DNA from: an uncultured beta proteobacterium
Lineage (GTDB): Bacteria > Pseudomonadota > Gammaproteobacteria > Burkholderiales > SG8-41
NCBI GenBank assembly: GCA_903905655.1
Contig: CAIVHG010000071.1
Location: 1 to 49,292, forward strand
Direction of reading: 5' to 3'
Length of the DNA stretch: 49,292 nt
The number at the start of each line of letters is the position of its first letter. The stretch's first letter is position 1. Under the pieces are notes generated by a model. The model did no database searches, was not told the DNA's origin, and saw nothing but the letters and a program-made list of their open reading frames with translations. Positions 17,225-25,523 of the stretch are shown piece after piece. The translations under genes were made by a program, and so were the position numbers.

Positions 17225-18733
17225 GTGACAGCTTTGCGTGCGATCTTACAGGACGGCCTGCAGGCGGGCAACGCGGCGACCCCGTGCGCTACTTCACTGA
17301 ACGGGCGCATCTCGCGCCACGGACGTGCGCTGAGATGTCATGGCGGGAAGGCCGCACTCCATGCGGCGCGACTGTCGCTGGCGCTGTGGAGCGTAATCCT
17401 GGCGCACAGCGCGCATGCCGCTGCCGCGCTGCCAGCTGCTTTCGGCGTCCCGATCGAATTCATCCTGTTTGGGGCCACTTTGCTGGGCGTGGCAATCTTT
17501 CACCATCACACATTACGAGTTGCGCTGACCGGGCTTGCGGGCATCACTGCCTATAAGTGGTTAGTCACGGGTTTTCACTCGGGGAGCGGCTGGGAGGGTT
17601 TCAGTGCTCACCTGCAGGGCGAGTGGGTCATACTCTGCAATCTGTTTCTGCTGCTGGTGGGATTCGCGCTGCTCGCGCGTCATTTCGAGAAGAGCCGTAT
17701 TCCAGCCGCCCTGCCGCGAATCCTGCCGCACGACTGGAAGGGCGCGCTGTGGCTGCTGGTCATCGTTTTTGTGCTTTCCGGCTTCTTGGACAATATTGCG
17801 GCCGCCATGATAGGCGCGGCGATGGCGCACACGCTGTTTCGCGCAAAGGTGCGCGTGGGCTATCTGGCGGCCATCGTCGCCGCATCCAATGCCGGCGGGT
17901 CGGGCAGCGTCGTGGGCGATACCACCACGACCATGATGTGGATCGACGGCGTGAGCCCGCTCGATGTGTTGCATGCCTACGTGCCCGCGCTCGTCGCCCT
18001 GGCGATCTTCGGGGTACCGGCGGCCATCGCCCAGCAGCGCTACTCGCCCATGCTCAGGCATGAGCATGAGCACCTGCACATCGATTGGCCGCGCGTGGGC
18101 ATCGTCGCGCTCATGCTGGGTTCGGCGATCATCACCAATGTCGTCGTCAATCTTGAATATTCTCAACTCGCTGACCGCTTCCCATTCATCGGCGTCGCGG
18201 TACTGCTGGCGCTCGCGATTAGCATTCCGTGGCGGCGCCCGGATTGGGAACTGGTGCCGGAGGCGGCCAAGGGAAGTGTGTTTCTGCTTTCTCTCGTGCT
18301 GTGCGCGACCCTGATGCCGGTAGAGCAGCTGCCGTCGGCGTCCTGGCACACGGCGCTTGGACTCGGATTCGTTTCTGCGGTGTTCGACAATATTCCCCTG
18401 ACGGCGCTTGCGCTGAAGCAGGGCGGTTACGACTGGGGCTTTCTTGCTTACGCCGTGGGATTCGGTGGTTCCATGCTGTGGTTCGGTTCCTCCGCGGGTG
18501 TCGCGGTGTCGAACTTGTATCCCGAAGCAAAATCGGCCGCGCTGTGGCTCAAGGAAGGCTGGTATATCGTCGTCGCATACGTCGCTGCGTTTCTGGTGAT
18601 GCTGCTCGTGCTCGGATGGCAGCCACATGCGCCGCACAAGGCAGCTGCCGGGCACTTTAGTGCGCCGTTGCTTGAGGCGCAGGACTCGCGGTCCGCATAC
18701 CTTGCAGCCTCGCGCAAAGCGGAGCATGCATGA
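17225..18733 (+). CDS. Ion antiporter/citrate-transporter-like membrane protein (NhaD/ArsB type)
   Basis: A polytopic membrane protein of up to 502 residues with about eleven hydrophobic segments. The two re-entrant-type signatures are visible: SGFLDNIAAAMIGAAMAH followed by SNAGGSGSVVGDTTTTMMW in the first half, and SAVFDNIPLTALALKQGG followed by GGSMLWFGSSAGVAVSN in the second. This inverted duplication is typical of the ion-transporter superfamily that includes NhaD and ArsB. Substrate is not deducible. The 5' end is uncertain: the frame opens with GTG at 17225, only a few bases from the IclR start, and a downstream TTG (17234) or later non-ATG codon may be used, because a signal-like segment starts near residue 48. 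Its ATGA overlaps the next gene. Confidence 0.75.
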   Translation: MTALRAILQDGLQAGNAATPCATSLNGRISRHGRALRCHGGKAALHAARLSLALWSVILAHSAHAAAALPAAFGVPIEFILFGATLLGVAIFHHHTLRVALTGLAGITAYKWLVTGFHSGSGWEGFSAHLQGEWVILCNLFLLLVGFALLARHFEKSRIPAALPRILPHDWKGALWLLVIVFVLSGFLDNIAAAMIGAAMAHTLFRAKVRVGYLAAIVAASNAGGSGSVVGDTTTTMMWIDGVSPLDVLHAYVPALVALAIFGVPAAIAQQRYSPMLRHEHEHLHIDWPRVGIVALMLGSAIITNVVVNLEYSQLADRFPFIGVAVLLALAISIPWRRPDWELVPEAAKGSVFLLSLVLCATLMPVEQLPSASWHTALGLGFVSAVFDNIPLTALALKQGGYDWGFLAYAVGFGGSMLWFGSSAGVAVSNLYPEAKSAALWLKEGWYIVVAYVAAFLVMLLVLGWQPHAPHKAAAGHFSAPLLEAQDSRSAYLAASRKAEHA

Positions 18734-19704
18734 AACCCAAGGTGCTCGTCACACGCGAAGTGTTCTCCGAGACACTGGCCTACCTGAACAGTCATTTCGA
18801 CATTGAGTCGAATCAGGAGGATTACATACTGGAGCCGGACGCGTTGATCGAGCGCGCGCGGGACAAAGACGGCATCATCTGCTGCCTGACCGATCTCATA
18901 GATAAACGATTACTTGCGCATTGCCCACGTTTGAAGATCGTCGCGAATATCGCCGTCGGCTATAACAATATCGATCTTGCCGCCTGCAGCGCCCGCTCGG
19001 TGATGGTCACTAATACTCCGGGTGTGCTTGACGAGAGCACAGCTGATCTTGCATGGGCACTCATGCTTTCGGCCGCGCGTCGCGTGACGGAAGCGCAGAG
19101 CTATGTGGACGCCGGTTTATGGAAAGGTTGGCACATGAGGCAGCTGCTCGGCGTCGACATCCACCACGCGACGCTGGGTATATTCGGCATGGGGCGCATC
19201 GGGCAGGCGATAGCGCGCCGCGCCCTGGGCTTCTCGATGCGCGTCATCTATCACAACCGTACGCGAGTTGATGCCGAGATCGAACGCCGTCTGAATGCGG
19301 CATATGCCAGCAAGGACGAGCTGCTGGCGCAGGCGGATTTCGTGGTGCTGCAGTTGCCGTACACCCCGCAGACGCATCATTTTATCGGGGCGATGGAACT
19401 GGATAAGATGAAAGCGAGTGCGATCCTCGTCAATTCGACGCGCGGTGGCGTGGTGGACGACGCCGCGCTGATCGCCGCCCTGAAAGCAGGCACCATTCGC
19501 GCCGCGGGACTCGACGTGTTCGAAAATGAACCGCAAATCAATACGGGGTTTCTGGAACTCAAAAACGTGGTCCTGCTGCCGCATATCGGCAGTTCGACCG
19601 AGGTCACGCGGCGCGCCATGGCGATGCTGGCGGCGCGTAATGCCGTCGCAGGGCTGAGCGGGGCTATTCCGCCCAACTTATTGAACCCTAATCTGTTTGG
19701 CTAG
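18730..19704 (+). CDS. D-2-hydroxyacid dehydrogenase (glyoxylate/hydroxypyruvate reductase B-like)
   Basis: A 324-residue NAD(P)-dependent dehydrogenase. The cofactor motif is GMGRIGQAIARRA (residue 153 on), and the catalytic Arg238 (NSTRGG), Glu267 (FENEP) and His285 (LPHIGSST) are all present with family spacing. It would interconvert glyoxylate/glycolate or hydroxypyruvate/D-glycerate. It overlaps the transporter gene by four bases, so the two are translationally coupled and probably controlled by the divergent IclR regulator. This suggests uptake or pH coupling for a 2-hydroxyacid, but that link is inference. The stop codon lies inside a 16-nt palindrome. Confidence 0.88.
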   Translation: MKPKVLVTREVFSETLAYLNSHFDIESNQEDYILEPDALIERARDKDGIICCLTDLIDKRLLAHCPRLKIVANIAVGYNNIDLAACSARSVMVTNTPGVLDESTADLAWALMLSAARRVTEAQSYVDAGLWKGWHMRQLLGVDIHHATLGIFGMGRIGQAIARRALGFSMRVIYHNRTRVDAEIERRLNAAYASKDELLAQADFVVLQLPYTPQTHHFIGAMELDKMKASAILVNSTRGGVVDDAALIAALKAGTIRAAGLDVFENEPQINTGFLELKNVVLLPHIGSSTEVTRRAMAMLAARNAVAGLSGAIPPNLLNPNLFG

Positions 19705-19733
19705 CCAAACTGCGGCAGTGTCTGCCGTTTGGC
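19695..19733 (+). terminator. Palindrome and alternative hairpin at the dehydrogenase 3' end
   Basis: GTTTGGCTAGCCAAAC (19695-19710) is a perfect 16-nt palindrome that includes the TAG stop codon. Its right arm can instead pair with TTTGGC at 19728-19733, with an inner CGGCA/TGCCG stem (19712-19726 region, loop GTGTC). The two folds exclude each other. There is no T-run, so factor-assisted termination or 3'-end protection is more likely than intrinsic termination. Confidence 0.45.
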
Positions 19734-19849
19734 GACATGGGGTGCGTACCGTTTTCAATGGCGGAACATGCGTGCGCTTTGCCTTTGACTGGTAATGGGC
19801 TAGACTTTGACCGGATGCAGGATCGCGTGTAAACGACGGGAGAATGCTA

Positions 19850-20278
19850 ATGAAAACGCTCAAGCAGCTGTTGCAGGCCAAGCATTACGGCATTTTATCA
19901 GTCACGTCCGACACCAAGGTGTTCGAAGCCCTCGAGCTGATGGCGAAGAATAACGTCGGCGCGCTGCTGGTGATCGATGCCGGAAAACTCGTCGGCATCA
20001 TCAGCGAGCGCGACTATGCGCGGAAGGTGATTCTCAAGGGCAAGAGTTCGCTGGATACCCCCGTGCGCGACATCATGACGGATAAGCCTACATGCGTGGC
20101 GCCCTCGCGCAGCGTCGAGGAATGCATGGCGCTGATGACCGAAAAGCGCGTCCGCCACCTGCCAGTTATGGAGGGTGACAAGCTGATCGGAGTGGTGTCG
20201 ATCGGCGACCTGGTAAAGGAAACAATCTCGGCGCAGGAGTTCACCATCAAGCAGTTGGAATCCTACATACACCTCTAA
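19850..20278 (+). CDS. Two-CBS-domain protein
   Basis: A 142-residue protein made of a CBS pair and nothing else: first repeat around VFEALELMAKNNVGALLVID and GIISERDYARKV, second around SVEECMALMTEKRVRHLPVM and GVVSIGDLVKE, ending QLESYIHL. Such stand-alone proteins bind adenine nucleotides and are thought to act as energy-state sensors for a partner. GGGAG lies seven bases before the ATG at 19850, which favours it over the ATG at 19844. It is preceded by about 145 bp of non-coding DNA. No obvious partner is adjacent. Confidence 0.88.
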   Translation: MKTLKQLLQAKHYGILSVTSDTKVFEALELMAKNNVGALLVIDAGKLVGIISERDYARKVILKGKSSLDTPVRDIMTDKPTCVAPSRSVEECMALMTEKRVRHLPVMEGDKLIGVVSIGDLVKETISAQEFTIKQLESYIHL

Positions 20279-20401
20279 CGTTCTGCGGCGCTACTTCGCC
20301 CCGCCGGAGATTATGCGGGCGCGGCAAAACGCAGGCGGCTATCTGCAACCGGCAGTAGGGTTTTAACTCTGTGCGGGATGCGCATTTTCTTGGGACTCGC
20401 A

Positions 20402-21154
20402 ATGGGATTCGGTGCGATCGTCATCGGCGATGAAATCATGTCTGGCAAACGCCAAGACAAGCATATGGCGCGGGCGATCGCGTTGTTGGGAGAGCGCGGA
20501 CTGGAACTCTCGTGGTGCCTGCATTTGGCCGATGAGCCGGGGCTCATCACGGCAACCTTAGAGCGCACGCTCGCAGGTTCAGACATGGTATTCAGTTTTG
20601 GCGGCATCGGCGCGACCCCCGACGACCATACGCGCAAGTGCGCGGCGGATGCCGCCGGTGTCGATCTGGCGCTGCATCCTGACGCTGAAGTGGAGATCCG
20701 GGCGCGCTTCGGTGCCGAGATCAACGCGCAGCGTTTGCGCATGGGGGAATTCCCGCGCGGCAGCCGCATCATTCCCAGTCCATACAATCGCATTCCCGGG
20801 TTCAGCCTGGGCGATCATCATTTCCTGCCTGGATTTCCGCAAATGGCTTGGCCGATGATGGAGTGGGTGCTCGATTTTCACTACCGTGAGCTGCAGGCGG
20901 CCGGGCGCATTGCAGAGCGCGCGCTCATCGTGCGCGGCGCCGGCGAAAGCCAGCTGATCGGCGTGATGAACGCCTGCCTCGAACGCTTTCCCGGGCTCAA
21001 GGTGTTCAGCCTGCCGCACATGAGCGAGACGGATCGTTATGTGGAACTCGGCGTGCGCGGCGATGCGTCGCGCGTCCCTGCGGCAATCGCCGCTTTACGC
21101 GAGAGCGTTTCCGCACTGGGTTTCGACTGGACAGACCTTAACCCGGAGGGCTGA
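20402..21154 (+). CDS. Molybdopterin-binding / CinA N-terminal-like protein
   Basis: A 250-residue protein of the MoCF_biosynth (MogA/MoaB-like) fold, with GFGAIVIGDEIMSGKRQDKH at the N-terminus and FSFGGIGATPDDHTRKCAA as the ligand-binding loop. It lacks the C-terminal amidase domain of full CinA, so NMN deamidase activity is not expected. The family is common in beta- and gammaproteobacteria with no settled role. The start at 20402 matches the family N-terminus; an in-frame ATG at 20378 would add eight unlikely residues. It is on the plus strand, converging on the phasin gene. Confidence 0.85.
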   Translation: MGFGAIVIGDEIMSGKRQDKHMARAIALLGERGLELSWCLHLADEPGLITATLERTLAGSDMVFSFGGIGATPDDHTRKCAADAAGVDLALHPDAEVEIRARFGAEINAQRLRMGEFPRGSRIIPSPYNRIPGFSLGDHHFLPGFPQMAWPMMEWVLDFHYRELQAAGRIAERALIVRGAGESQLIGVMNACLERFPGLKVFSLPHMSETDRYVELGVRGDASRVPAAIAALRESVSALGFDWTDLNPEG

Positions 21155-21225
21155 AAGGTTCCGCCGTCCCCAACGCAACCTGCTTCCCTGCAAAGATTCG
21201 AGGCCGGGTGCCGCCGTGCGATCGA

Positions 21226-21765
21226 TCAAGCCGCTTTTTTGCGGCCCGCCTGCGTAGGCTCAGCGGCCGCAGCATCTATATTCGCCTTGGCCATGTCTGA
21301 AAATTGCTGCGCCGATTTCGAAAGATTGCCGTAGGCGGAATTGACAGCCGAGACGGCGGACTTTATGGCGGCTACAGCGAGCTCAGATCCGGCTGGCGCA
21401 GATTCTGCGTATTTGTCCAGTGTGGTTGCGACGGACTTGTTGTATTCTGAGATCTGTTCGTGGACCAGCAGGTTGATTTCCGATTGGGTAGTGGTAGCGA
21501 CGTCATATAGCTTCTTCGCATATGCGGTTGCTTGTTCCAGGCTCGGCGGCGCGTAGGTATTTTTTAGCGTGGCGTAGTCCTTGGCGTCTTTGAGATCGGC
21601 CAGGCCTTTGGCACGCTCTACACTCTCAGCAAGCGCGTTCTTCGCGGTGCTGAGCTGAAGTTCCAGTATGCGCTCGGTGCCCTGCAGGGCGATGCTGGTG
21701 AAGCGCACGGCAGCTGCTAGGCCCGCTTTGTTCCATGCGATCAGGTGTTCCGGGACTTCGTGCAT
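21226..21765 (-). CDS. Phasin family protein
   Basis: A 179-residue, almost wholly helical protein beginning MHEVPEHLIAWNKAGLAAAVRFTSIALQGTERILELQL, with AKGLADLKDAKDYATLKNTY and ending AGRKKAA. This is the phasin_2-type pattern of proteins that coat polyhydroxybutyrate granules and control their number and size. The Ala- and Lys-rich C-terminal tail is usual. A clear Shine-Dalgarno (AAAGGAA) lies before the ATG, and a strong sigma-70-like promoter with a nearby palindrome is found upstream. No phaC or phaZ gene is in the window. Confidence 0.88.
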   Translation of the reverse strand: MHEVPEHLIAWNKAGLAAAVRFTSIALQGTERILELQLSTAKNALAESVERAKGLADLKDAKDYATLKNTYAPPSLEQATAYAKKLYDVATTTQSEINLLVHEQISEYNKSVATTLDKYAESAPAGSELAVAAIKSAVSAVNSAYGNLSKSAQQFSDMAKANIDAAAAEPTQAGRKKAA

Positions 21766-21842
21766 TTGGAGTTCCTTTCAAAAGTGGCGTATTCGACATG
21801 TGCACTGGGCGGCAAACCAAATTGGTGCATAGCAACAATTTC

Positions 21843-21872
21843 ATTGTCCTCGGAGTGACGGGGCGATGTCAA
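21843..21872 (-). promoter_or_regulatory. Sigma-70-like promoter of the phasin gene
   Basis: On the minus strand a perfect TTGACA (21872-21867) is followed after 18 bp by GACAAT (21848-21843), 78 bp before the phasin ATG. The -35 is consensus and the -10 matches four of six positions. Phasins are highly expressed, which fits. Confidence 0.6.
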
Positions 21873-21879
21873 GAGAATT

Positions 21880-21892
21880 ATTGCAATGCAAT
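21880..21892. promoter_or_regulatory. ATTGCA-A-TGCAAT palindrome upstream of the phasin promoter
   Basis: A perfect palindrome with 6-bp arms and one central base lies 7 bp upstream of the phasin -35 box. PhaR-type PHA regulators are described as binding TGC-containing sites near phasin promoters. A PhaR operator is thus a reasonable guess; no phaR gene is in the window. Confidence 0.4.
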
Positions 21893-22200
21893 AAAATAAC
21901 GTGGTAGATCACGTATGAAGGCGGCGGCGGGATCGGCTGGGATTTGTAAAAAGTAATATTTTCAATATGTTAAAAAATTGTGAGCAACCACATACAGATT
22001 TACTTAGTGGGTTCCCCGGCATCCTCTAGATAGAGAAAATGAGCTCGATGGATGTTGACGTGGGCACAAGGTATCGTTGATGCCTGCGCACATTTTCCAG
22101 GGGCGCCGGTCGTCTTCGTTGCGCAATCATCGCTTACACGCAGCTCGCGAAAGCCAGTCGCGTGGGGCGTGCCGATTTATCAATGGCAAGGAGCAGATCG

Positions 22201-22542
22201 ATGGCCGAGACCCTTTTCACCAAGATACTCAACAAACAGATTCCCGCAAGCTTCGTATACGAAGACGAGCTGTGTTTTGCGATCAACGATGTCAATCCGC
22301 AGGCGCCGGTACACGTGCTGGTGATCCCCAAAAGGCCGCTGGATCGCTTGTCCAACGCGCAGATTGAAGATCAGGCGCTGCTCGGCCATCTGTTGCTTGC
22401 GGTGGGCAAGATCACGCGACTACTCAAGATCGAGGACGCGTTTCGCCTGGTCGTCAATAACGGTGCCGAAGCCGGGCAGTCAGTCTTTCACCTGCACCTG
22501 CACGTACTCGCTGGCCGCGCATTCCATTGGCCTCCGGGCTAA
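22201..22542 (+). CDS. hinT: HIT-family nucleotide hydrolase (HinT-like)
   Basis: A 113-residue protein with the full histidine triad HLHLHVLAG at its C-terminal part and the family N-terminus TLFTKILNKQIPASFVYEDE. HinT proteins hydrolyse purine nucleoside phosphoramidates and related adducts. The length is that of bacterial HinT. The start at 22201 is set by AAGGAG nine bases upstream; the frame is open further upstream without family similarity. It is monocistronic and divergent from the phasin gene. Confidence 0.93.
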   Translation: MAETLFTKILNKQIPASFVYEDELCFAINDVNPQAPVHVLVIPKRPLDRLSNAQIEDQALLGHLLLAVGKITRLLKIEDAFRLVVNNGAEAGQSVFHLHLHVLAGRAFHWPPG

Positions 22543-22679
22543 GCGCGGGTAATCGGCACCCTGCAACTACACGTGCGAGAGACGGGGCCGATATTCGGAA
22601 CAGAAGCTGCCATCTGCAGGCGTGCGACGCATGCGCAAGGCCAGCTAGGAGCTGCGGGTTTTAGGAGGATGAAACGACA

Positions 22680-22748
22680 CGCGGCCCTGGATGGGCCGCG
22701 CGTGAGGAAATCAAACAATCCATGCGCCGGCATTTGGGCGGCGCATGG
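22680..22748. repeat. Two strong hairpins between HIT and the small membrane protein gene
   Basis: CGCGGCCC-TGGAT-GGGCCGCG (22680-22700) has an 8-bp stem. CCATGCGCCG...CGGCGCATGG (22720-22748) has a perfect 10-bp stem with a 9-base loop. They lie between two genes that end towards each other. Neither has a T-run. They could be bidirectional transcript ends or REP-like elements. Confidence 0.5.
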
Positions 22749-22799
22749 ACATGCCCGCTACCGTTGCATGCGAGCGGAGCGGTGGCGAATGTGTCGCCG

Positions 22800-22994
22800 T
22801 TATTTCTTGTCGTAAAGTTTGCCTTCGGTCCTGGCTTGGAGCGCCGTCAGGTCCATGCCTTCGATCGAGGCTTTCGGGAAAATGTAACCGAAGCTCACAA
22901 AGAAGAGTAAGAGCCGGCAGATACGGCCGATCGTCATGGGCGCGCCCTTGCCTGGATTGGCTGGGTCTGCTACCGGATATTTAGGTTGTGCCAT
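22800..22994 (-). CDS. Small single-pass membrane protein, function unknown
   Basis: A 64-residue protein, MAQPKYPVADPANPGKGAPM followed by one hydrophobic segment (TIGRICRLLLFFVSFGYIF) and a charged tail ending GKLYDKK. I do not recognise a family. A strong GGGGGA lies eight bases before the ATG at 22994, and codon use is like that of its neighbours, so it is likely real. The Pro-rich N-terminus ahead of the membrane segment and the Lys-rich C-terminus are its only notable features. It is separate from the MFS gene upstream (about 240 bp). Confidence 0.65.
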   Translation of the reverse strand: MAQPKYPVADPANPGKGAPMTIGRICRLLLFFVSFGYIFPKASIEGMDLTALQARTEGKLYDKK

Positions 22995-23203
22995 GCTGTT
23001 TCCCCCGTTCATTGGTCTAAAAGTTTAGCAAACGGATGGGGTATGCATCCCCTTTTCCGCTTGCACTGAATCTGCGCCATTTAACCTGAACCTGCGCTCC
23101 TGCAAGGCGCGGGGGGCAGTGTAACCTGCTTGAATGCGGCTGGCAAGGACAGGGGGCTAGCGGCTCGGGGCGCGGTATGAACGCGCTCCTGTGGCTGCGC
23201 CGG

Positions 23204-23218
23204 GGCCGGCTTCCGGCC
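23204..23218. terminator. GGCCGG-CTT-CCGGCC hairpin after the MFS gene
   Basis: A perfect 6-bp inverted repeat with a 3-base loop lies 18 bp past the stop codon of the minus-strand MFS gene. There is no T-run on that strand, so it is at most a weak terminator or a 3'-end stabiliser. Confidence 0.3.
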
Positions 23219-23235
23219 TGCTTTGCCGTGGTGCC

Positions 23236-24396
23236 TTAGCGCGTGCCGGGTGATCCGCTCGCGTCGCCGGGGCGGCTCAAGACGGCTCCGGCGCCCAGCA
23301 TGAGCGCATTGATCCAGAACATTGGAAATAGCCCGAGCGCCGACCCGATCGCGCCGAATACCACCGGGCTGACCATCTTGGTGAGATGGTTTACCATCAC
23401 CTTGAGTCCCAGTGCTTCACCGGACCGGCCGTCGCGGGAACTGCTGAACATTAGCATGGTGACGATCGGTCCGCCGCAGCCCATGCCGAGCCCAAAAACG
23501 AATGAGATCATTGCTAGTATCACCGCGTTTTGAAACAACGGAACCAGCAGCAGGGACGCTGCGCCCACATAAAATGCGTAAGCCAGCAGCTTTTCCTCTT
23601 TGAACCGCGCGACGAGGCGCGGCAGGGCCATGCGCACGACGAACGCCGCCGTGGAGTTCATGGCGAGTATCAGCCCGATGGTGGAGGCCGCCATGCCTAA
23701 GGAGTGGGCGTACACTGGCATGTAGAACTGGTAGAGGTCCTGGCCGGTATTGAGCAGACTGCTCGTGGCAAGCACTTTCTTTACGCCGGGTACTGCAAGC
23801 ATCGCGCCCAAGCCGCCGGAGCGATGCGCGGCTCGGGAGGCGCCTGCGCGAAGAGGATCTTTGCGGAGGGCGAGTATCGCCACTGGCATTAAGGTCATGA
23901 GCGCGACGTAAAGGCAGGCCATGCCATATCCGGAATGCTCGATGGAAAATCCGGCGATCAAAGGACCCAGGAAGTCAGAGGTAGACTTGCATAGGCTGTA
24001 ATTGCTGAAATTCTGCGCGCGTAGCTGCGGCTCGCTGAGCAGCCCTACGAGGTTTTGCAGAGTGACATTGAAAATTGCAGTTGTCAGCCCCATCGCTGCG
24101 GCCGCCGTAAAGATCGCGGGGAAGCCCGACACCGCGTACGCGCACAACATGCCGAGGCAACCGACTGCTGAACCCACGAGGAGCGGCACGCGCGCGCCGA
24201 AGCGGTCCGCAAGGCGACCCACGGGCATCGCGAACAGCATCGTGCAAACCGAGAAAGTCGCGGCGAGCACACCGACGGTGAAGGCGTGCGCGCCGAGTTC
24301 GAGCGCGTACAGCGGAAGCAGCATCCGGGCGGCTGCCATGCTGCTTCCGTTGATTAGCGCCAAGGCCAGGATAATATGTATACGTGTGAACTTCAT
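23236..24396 (-). CDS. MFS transporter
   Basis: A 386-residue major facilitator with about twelve membrane segments. The loop 2-3 motif appears as GRLADRFGARVPLLVGS, and a second-half equivalent is less conserved. N-terminal half FTRIHIILALALINGSSMAAARMLLPLYAL is typical of drug/sugar-type efflux members. Substrate cannot be deduced. It has no linked regulator. It is divergent from the patatin-like lipoprotein across about 250 bp, so both promoters are probably there. Confidence 0.85.
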   Translation of the reverse strand: MKFTRIHIILALALINGSSMAAARMLLPLYALELGAHAFTVGVLAATFSVCTMLFAMPVGRLADRFGARVPLLVGSAVGCLGMLCAYAVSGFPAIFTAAAAMGLTTAIFNVTLQNLVGLLSEPQLRAQNFSNYSLCKSTSDFLGPLIAGFSIEHSGYGMACLYVALMTLMPVAILALRKDPLRAGASRAAHRSGGLGAMLAVPGVKKVLATSSLLNTGQDLYQFYMPVYAHSLGMAASTIGLILAMNSTAAFVVRMALPRLVARFKEEKLLAYAFYVGAASLLLVPLFQNAVILAMISFVFGLGMGCGGPIVTMLMFSSSRDGRSGEALGLKVMVNHLTKMVSPVVFGAIGSALGLFPMFWINALMLGAGAVLSRPGDASGSPGTR

Positions 24397-24644
24397 GCGG
24401 TCTGTAGGGTAACATAGGCTTTGCGAGGCGCCAGTTCCTGTCAGTCAGTCGCGCACGATCGCCGTGCGAATGGGAGCTCGCTCCTTTGAGTATGGGGCGT
24501 CGACTGCCGGTTGAGCGCATTTGAAAAAGGTAATTCGCTGCGCCGTCGATCATGTGTGCGCGATTTGCACCGGCCAACATCGGGGCGGGAACTTAACGCG
24601 CAGCACGGATATCTGTTACACACATCGACTCTGAGGATATCGGG

Positions 24645-25523
24645 ATGAAATCACGTCTGGTTTACGTTGTGCCGCTGCTAGCCCTGCTCGCAGGCTGCGC
24701 GCTTACGCCGCGTGAATATCCGGAGCTGGCCCCGCCGCGCAGCGCGGATTTCAATCCTCTGCGCAGCGATCGCACGGTGGTCGGGCTGGTTCTGGGCGCC
24801 GGCGGGTCGCGCGGCTTTGCGCACGTGGGCGTGATCAAGGTGCTGGAAGCGGCAGGCATACGGCCGGCAGTAGTGGTGGGTAGCAGCTCAGGTTCGGTCG
24901 TGGCTGCGCTCTACGCCGGCGGTTACAGCGGTGCGGCGCTGGAGACCATGGCGCTCGAGGCGCAGGACTCTGACCTGATCGATTTCACCCTGTTCGGCCC
25001 CGGGAGAGTGCAGGGCGAGGCCCTGCAGCACTACGTCAATCGGGCGCTCGGCAACCGTTCCATTGAGGCACTGGATCGCGCATTCGCGGTGGTCGCGACC
25101 GAGCGCGCAAACCAACAAATGGTGATATTCAATCGGGGTAATACCGGCCTTGCGGTGCGCGCGTCCAGCAGCATCCCGAAGGTGTTTTGGCCGGTGCTGA
25201 TCGAAGGTAGGGAATATGAAGATGGCGGTGTAAGCAGCCGCGTGCCGGTTCCGGTGGCGCGCCGGATGGGAGCGCAGCTCGTTATCGCGGTCGATGTTTC
25301 ATGGCGCGGCTCGTCGGAGGTTGACGCCGCGGATATCGTCATACGGCCGGATACACCGCGTACACGGGTGCTCGATTTTTCGGCCAAGATCGAGAGCATG
25401 AGAGCCGGAGAAGCGGCGGCCCGCGCCGCGCTACCCGCGATCCGCGAGCGCATTGCGCAAGCAGAGCTGCAGCGGCAAACTCCCCGGCCAAGGGTAGTCA
25501 GGCTTGCAGAGGTCGATCGCTAG
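24645..25523 (+). CDS. Patatin-like phospholipase lipoprotein (RssA-like)
   Basis: A 292-residue protein with a lipoprotein signal (LLALLAGC, Cys18) and a patatin domain. The oxyanion-hole motif GAGGSRGFAH (51-60), nucleophile elbow GSSSG with Ser81, and catalytic-dyad DGG with Asp193 are all visible. Family members hydrolyse acyl esters of phospholipids. The lipobox indicates envelope anchoring, which sets it apart from cytoplasmic RssA. The ribosome site GAGGATATCGGG precedes the ATG. It converges on gluQ and its stop overlaps that gene's stop by a few bases. Confidence 0.9.
   Translation: MKSRLVYVVPLLALLAGCALTPREYPELAPPRSADFNPLRSDRTVVGLVLGAGGSRGFAHVGVIKVLEAAGIRPAVVVGSSSGSVVAALYAGGYSGAALETMALEAQDSDLIDFTLFGPGRVQGEALQHYVNRALGNRSIEALDRAFAVVATERANQQMVIFNRGNTGLAVRASSSIPKVFWPVLIEGREYEDGGVSSRVPVPVARRMGAQLVIAVDVSWRGSSEVDAADIVIRPDTPRTRVLDFSAKIESMRAGEAAARAALPAIRERIAQAELQRQTPRPRVVRLAEVDR

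Larger units (their letters stand above)
21766..22200. other. 435-bp divergent, AT-rich region between phasin and HIT genes
   Basis: This region holds the phasin promoter and palindrome (listed separately). An unusually AT-rich stretch (about 21890-22040) for this GC-rich genome follows. No supported gene is present. The HIT gene promoter is probably here, but I cannot place it with confidence. Confidence 0.6.

Noticed and set aside
17561-18727. 388-codon open frame antisense to the antiporter gene
   Set aside because: Same kind of codon-bias shadow; rich in His, Arg and Gln with no domains.
22573-22815. Possible small protein MKRHAALDGPRV with AGGAGG before its ATG
   Set aside because: AGGAGG touches the ATG, which is too close; the frame runs through two hairpins and overlaps the 3' end of the supported small membrane protein gene.
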